Part shown: piece by piece, positions 59,827-64,000 of the stretch
Position numbering within the stretch: position 1 is the stretch's first letter
How the letters are laid out: the number at the start of each line of letters is the position of its first letter
Source of the DNA: Aurifilum marmelostoma
Lineage: Eukaryota > Ascomycota > Sordariomycetes > Diaporthales > Cryphonectriaceae
NCBI GenBank assembly: GCA_027559495.1
Contig: JAMXSV010000003.1
Location: 496,001 to 560,000, forward strand
DNA length: 64,000 nt
Reading direction: 5' to 3'
Program-made: the position numbers and the translations under genes
Notes under the pieces: generated by a model
Database searches by the model: none
What the model was told of the DNA's origin: nothing
The model's input: the letters and a program-made list of their open reading frames with translations, nothing else

Positions 59827-60228
59827 CTACTTCTGCTCAGAGACCTGTGGAGGCAGCCTGGGCATCGGCAGCGTCTTGCAAGTGCACCCGCAGAAGATGA
59901 TCGTGCAGTGACAAGCACACTTGTAAGGTTCCTTCTTCTTTGAAGGCGGGCTGGGTGAAGAATTCCCGTCATCCGGCAGCGGGTCCACCTGAGACTGCCG
60001 AGCCTCGAAGGCGACGAGCTCGGTGAGACTCTGGATCACCTCGAAAGTGGCGCTCTTGGGGAACTGGAATGTCATGTCTGATTCTGAGTCTGTTTCTCTC
60101 GTTTGATCGCTGGAGGAGTCGATTAGGTGCGTATCGTCGTGAGTGAAGGCATCGGTGGGCGCTGCTAGAGCCCAGTAGCCCTGTGAGGCGACAAGGGTCG
60201 ATATTATAAGGGAGTAGATTTGCTTCAT
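59827..60228 (-). CDS. Small secreted CxCxC protein 2
   Basis: 133 residues, no intron. Signal peptide at about residues 1-22 (YWALA/AP). The mature N-terminus is acidic, Asp/Ser/Thr-rich. A short helix follows (ATFEVIQSLTELVAFEARQS), then a Ser/Pro/Lys linker and a Cys block KCACHCTIIFCGCTC with six cysteines at 104, 106, 108, 113, 115 and 117 (C-x-C-x-C-x4-C-x-C-x-C). All mature cysteines are in this block. It shares order and spacing with the gene at 59128-58718, including an F-x-F before the helix (FQF here, FNF there). Family unknown. Confidence 0.8.
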   Translation of the reverse strand: MKQIYSLIISTLVASQGYWALAAPTDAFTHDDTHLIDSSSDQTRETDSESDMTFQFPKSATFEVIQSLTELVAFEARQSQVDPLPDDGNSSPSPPSKKKEPYKCACHCTIIFCGCTCKTLPMPRLPPQVSEQK

Positions 60229-60788
60229 TTTGTTTTAATGATCTTCTCGAGAATGGATCGATGGATTGGAGTTTGAAGAAATATACACATAAGACGGCGG
60301 CATCAATCAAGGCAAGGGAGGAAGAGGTGTTCAAGCTGCCTGGTAGTGGGAGGTCCAAGTATCCTAACTCGGTGTTTTGAGATCGAGTATGCTTTGATAA
60401 ATGGCTGGATGAGCTTCAACAGATTATGAAGACTAGGTTCAGCTCGCTTGCCGATCCCTCTGCGCCGTTTCCTATGACAGGTTGAATCGAAGCTCAACAA
60501 GGCATGGTTCACGAGTCTAGCCGAGTTGCTCGCAGGACATATCCGCGTGCGTTCGGTCTAGATCTCCAGGACCAGAGAGCTGATCTCCTGCGACGGGGTC
60601 TAGGCACATCTAAATCATGTGTCAAAGGTGGTGTCCACAAGGAATACTGTTCTGGTAGCTGAGACCACTTCCATGTCACTGGACAGTCTTTGTCTCCCGA
60701 GGCGGTGGTATCGCGAGTGTTTCCCCCCCGAATTCCTCGATTCCACAGCATAAAATCCAGATCCCCCCCCCCCCCCAGCGGTTTTCTC
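60229..60788. other. Spacer upstream of the secreted pair
   Basis: Promoter side of secreted protein 2 and 3' flank of the sugar transporter, both on the minus strand. A run of 13 C lies at 60764-60776. No gene supported. Confidence 0.5.
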
Positions 60789-62600
60789 TCATCTTCGAGT
60801 AACATCCTCAATGTTTGTAGCCCTCGCGGCATCATCTTTGCTCCTCTGCGAAGTGCGATCGCTCATCTCTCCATAAGCCTTCTCCTCATCACCAGGCCTC
60901 CTCTCCTGGTCCGGGCCCACAGCCGGAGGATTCTTGACGCTCTCCCGGACGCCCTGTGTGAGACAGCCGAGACCTGAGCTGCCTTCCTCAAAGATGTGGT
61001 CAATCTGCTCGAGATGTAGACCCTTGGTCTCTGGATATAGAAAGTAGATCATAGGGATGAACGAGAAGTTGAAGATGGCCCACATGAGGTAGAACTTCCA
61101 GCCGATGCTGTTGAGGGCGATAGGAGTGATTGTGACAGATATGCCGTTGACTTTTATTGAATCACGACTGTTAGCAAGGATGGCTTGAAGAAAGGAAGGG
61201 TTCCAAGGAGTTCTAATCATAACACTTACACAGCCAGTTGGAGCACGAGGCAAGCGATGCACCCATCGAGCGCATCTTGAGAGAGTTGATTTCAGGAGGA
61301 TAAATCCACGACACGTTCAAGAAGCTCAGCGCAAAGGCCGCGTAGTACAAGAAGTACATGACGACCACCAGGATGACGCCCCTCGTGCCAGGAATATTGA
61401 AGCCGACGCAGAGCAGGATGTTGACGACGGTCAGGCCGGCTGCTCCGTACATCATGGCAGGTCGTCTGCCAACCCTGTCAATGAACCAGATGGGCGGGAG
61501 GCTGGAGATCAGGTAGAAGATGGAACCACAGCCGGCGACGATCTGGGCTAGACGATTGCTCATGTTGACTTGGTCCTCGAGGATGACGGGCAGGTACTGT
61601 GACGTTCACGTGGTCAGTGATGCACTCTAGAGGAAAAGGATGATCTAACTAGACTCTCGAGAGTTATCTGGTGTATACTGACATAGCCAACAGTGTTGAT
61701 TCCACTCATTTGTTGAAAGTAGAGAGCGCCGACGCCAAGAAGCATCCGTCGGAAGTTCTGCTGCCCACCATTGGTGAAGATCTCACGCAGCGAGCCGCCG
61801 GCCTCCAGCCGCAGGGCCTCCTCAATTTCGGCCCTTGACTGCTGCACGCGTGTGTCATCCTCAGTCGTGTCCAGCAGGCGAGCGAGCACGTGTGTGGCCT
61901 GGTGGATGTCCTTGTGGTGCGCCAGCCACCGAGGAGATTCCACCAGGAACGGTCCGATAAGGAGCAGGTAGATGGCAAACAACACCTGAAGGGATATAGG
62001 AAAGATCCACTGGAGGCTTGACGTTGCGTAGCTGGCGCCAAAGGACACCCAGTTGGAGAGGACGAAGCCGATGATGATGTTGACGGCCTCGATGGTGATC
62101 ATGGCTCCTCGGTTATGTGCCTGGGAGACCTCTGCCTGCCAAGTCGGGACCACAGCAGTCATGATGCCCACGCCGATTCCCGTGAATATGCGAGCGACAA
62201 TCAGGTGCACGACGACGTGGGCCGTGGTCTGGAGAATGGCTCCGATGATGACGATCCATGCGCCGACGTAGATGGACTTTTTCCGGCCGAGCTTTTCACC
62301 GACCAGGAATGCCAGTATAGAGCCGACGAGGCAGCCCACATCGTAGAGGCCGGTGATGAGTCCTTGCTGGGTAGACGATGGGTGGTTGAATTGTTTGACA
62401 AAGGACGACGAGTTGATGATGGTTCCCATTACTCCCTGGTCATCTATATTGGTGGCAGAAGTCAGTATGGGATGAGAAATTCCTGCGGTCGGAAAGAGAA
62501 TAGAAGCAGGTATCAAGGGCTTACAGCCAAAGAGCAGAAATCCCATGCTGCAGGCTGAGGTGATGCCCGCCATCAGCGGTTTTCCACGAAGTTCCTTCAT
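60789..62600 (-). CDS. MFS sugar transporter
   Basis: A proton-coupled sugar porter family member. Four exons are proposed: 62600-62525, 62443-61683, 61596-61230 and 61150-60789, 521 residues, all phases consistent (donors GTAAGC, GTCAGT, GTAAGT). Hallmarks: FLLFGYDQGVMG across the first intron, GEKLGRKKS in the first cytosolic loop, VESPRWL after TM6, QQMSGINTVGYY, DRVGRR in the second half, and PETKG after TM12. About 12 hydrophobic spans are visible. The C-terminal tail is long, charged and Lys/Arg-rich, probably cytosolic. Plasma-membrane uptake of a mono- or disaccharide is expected; the specific sugar cannot be read from sequence. Confidence 0.92.
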
Positions 62601-64000
62601 TTTTCTCGATCTCTTGATGGTTTTATCAATGTCGAGGCTGAGATAGATGGATGCTGAAAAACAAAGTCAAGACAGACACGACCGAACCGCGGTGAATTTG
62701 ACACTGCCCAGAACTCGCATCAAGCAGGAGGCATAGGCGACAATTCTATTGTCAAGGTACAAGACAGGTCGAGCTACCTTTATTTAGCTGATGCAGAGAC
62801 AACTAAAACATAGCCCAAATCATTGTACAGAAGGCCGCCGGAATAAACCAGGTACCCGAACGATCAGACACAGACGGGGTAGGTAAACATCTTTATATAC
62901 ATCAAGAACCGAGACACACCAGGTGGATCCAGACAACAGTTCTCTGGCAGGGACATAAGCGCTTGGGACAATGACTCTGGTAGGGAGTGCCAGGATTGTC
63001 TCCGAGATGAAGGGATTGGGTAAAACCGAAGAAAAACCAACAAGGACTTTTTGAGCCGCGCACGGGTTTTCCGAATCAGGATTTCCGTACGAGCTGTAGC
63101 GTAGAAAGTGTTGGCTGGCCATGGTACAGGGAAGTGTGGTTTGTTGCGTACAATTATGTGGGCTTTATATTCCAATATATAGCTAATTAATTCAAAGTCG
63201 TGACGCCCTGCCTTCCCTCTGTTCACAAGAAAATGTCGACACAGAGATGCTTATTGCACTGACATTTCTACCTCTCTTACTGAGTGTATCGAGGTTCATC
63301 ACACTCCAAGACCTTCTGAACAGAGCCAAGGGATAAGAAGAAGATCCCATCTCGGAACACATACTGGAATCCGTCAGACTTTTGCCGAGTCAGAAACAAA
63401 AAGGACTCCCACCGACATTCTCCAGATGATGTCATTGGGTATGATTGGGGACTCCTCCAGAAGGGATTGTTCACGTCTTATTTCCACGAACCCTAGAGAC
63501 GACTCGAACGAAGGGGGGCCCGCAATGACGATCCAAGCCGCTCACTGGCCAGCCCCGGATTAAGTGCGAATGAGCAGTGGTCCTCGCCCCATGGAGAAAT
63601 ATGTGGGAGCAGTGGATTCAGCATGCTGATCATGTCTCAATTTTCCATGTAGCTCTTTGCAGTGGAATCAACAACATCGAGTCGTACGAGTTGAATCCAT
63701 GTGAGGGCAGGGTTGACCCCCGAAGCACGAGGTTCCTTCACGTGAGATATATGGAGATGTATGAGTCCTTTACTAAGTAGTATCGGAAGTCGCTTCGGAA
63801 AAAGCAGTTCAAGAGGAGCCGTGTGTCCTGAGCGGCGCACCCTCAAGAAAAAAAACCCAGTAGCGGTTGCATGGAAGAGCGGCGGCGGCGTCAAGCGCTG
63901 TTCTGATCTTGACTCAATACAGTGATGATCTGACAAACTATCGACCCCTCTTCCCCGCCTCTTCTTTGCAGAAAGGCTGGTGGTATTAACTCATCACTTA
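62601..64000. other. Right-end spacer
   Basis: Promoter of the sugar transporter, then about 1.2 kb with no supported gene. ORFs at 63226-62820 and 63936-63637 have no motifs. Confidence 0.45.

Overview
The window looks like nuclear DNA of a filamentous ascomycete (Pezizomycotina, most likely Sordariomycetes). Genes carry short GT-AG introns of about 75-155 nt (a few GC-rich ones are uncertain), the coding exons are GC-rich with C/G third positions, and the spacers hold CT/GA tracts and long homopolymers. The proteins are typical of the group: a HET-domain incompatibility protein, an RNA-silencing type RNA-dependent RNA polymerase, striatin/PRO11, Rad14/XPA, Pho88 and small secreted cysteine-rich proteins. 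I see no operons, CRISPR arrays, rRNA genes or intact transposons.

Left part (1-19.6 kb): a HET-domain gene (+); an F-box-like multi-pass membrane protein (-) whose first exon needs an uncertain junction; a fungal-specific transcription factor (-) divergent from a short-chain dehydrogenase (+) that carries a one-base frame break in a G run; an acidic nuclear-looking protein with four SUMO-interaction-like motifs (+); a tentative unknown gene (-); an unusual EthD-EthD-alpha/beta hydrolase fusion (+); a SEC-C zinc-binding protein (-) and a small ORF (-).

Middle (19.6-44.6 kb): a 5.9-kb gene-poor stretch with a possible pseudogene, then a Tyr/Arg/Ser-rich disordered protein (+), a secreted GH43 arabinanase (-), a 1,282-residue RNA-dependent RNA polymerase (-), a five-exon protein of unknown function (+), a tail-anchored-looking protein with a second G-run frame break (-), and the STRIPAK scaffold striatin (-).

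Right part (44.6-64 kb): rad14 (-), pho88/snd3 (-) divergent from a methyltransferase-like gene (+), a medium-chain double-bond reductase (+), a secreted thaumatin-like protein (-), a tandem pair of small secreted proteins sharing a six-cysteine CxCxC...CxCxC signature (-,-), and an MFS sugar transporter (-).

The genes do not form one pathway. Housekeeping genes (rad14, pho88, striatin) are mixed with accessory ones. The cell-wall and host-interface set (arabinanase, sugar transporter, thaumatin-like protein, paired cysteine-rich secreted proteins) lies partly in the right 11 kb. The most novel-looking items are the tandem CxCxC secreted pair, the duplicated-EthD hydrolase fusion, the poly-SIM-like protein and the F-box/membrane fusion. 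Exon boundaries were derived by hand from splice consensus and frame continuity; coordinates given as exons are therefore predictions.
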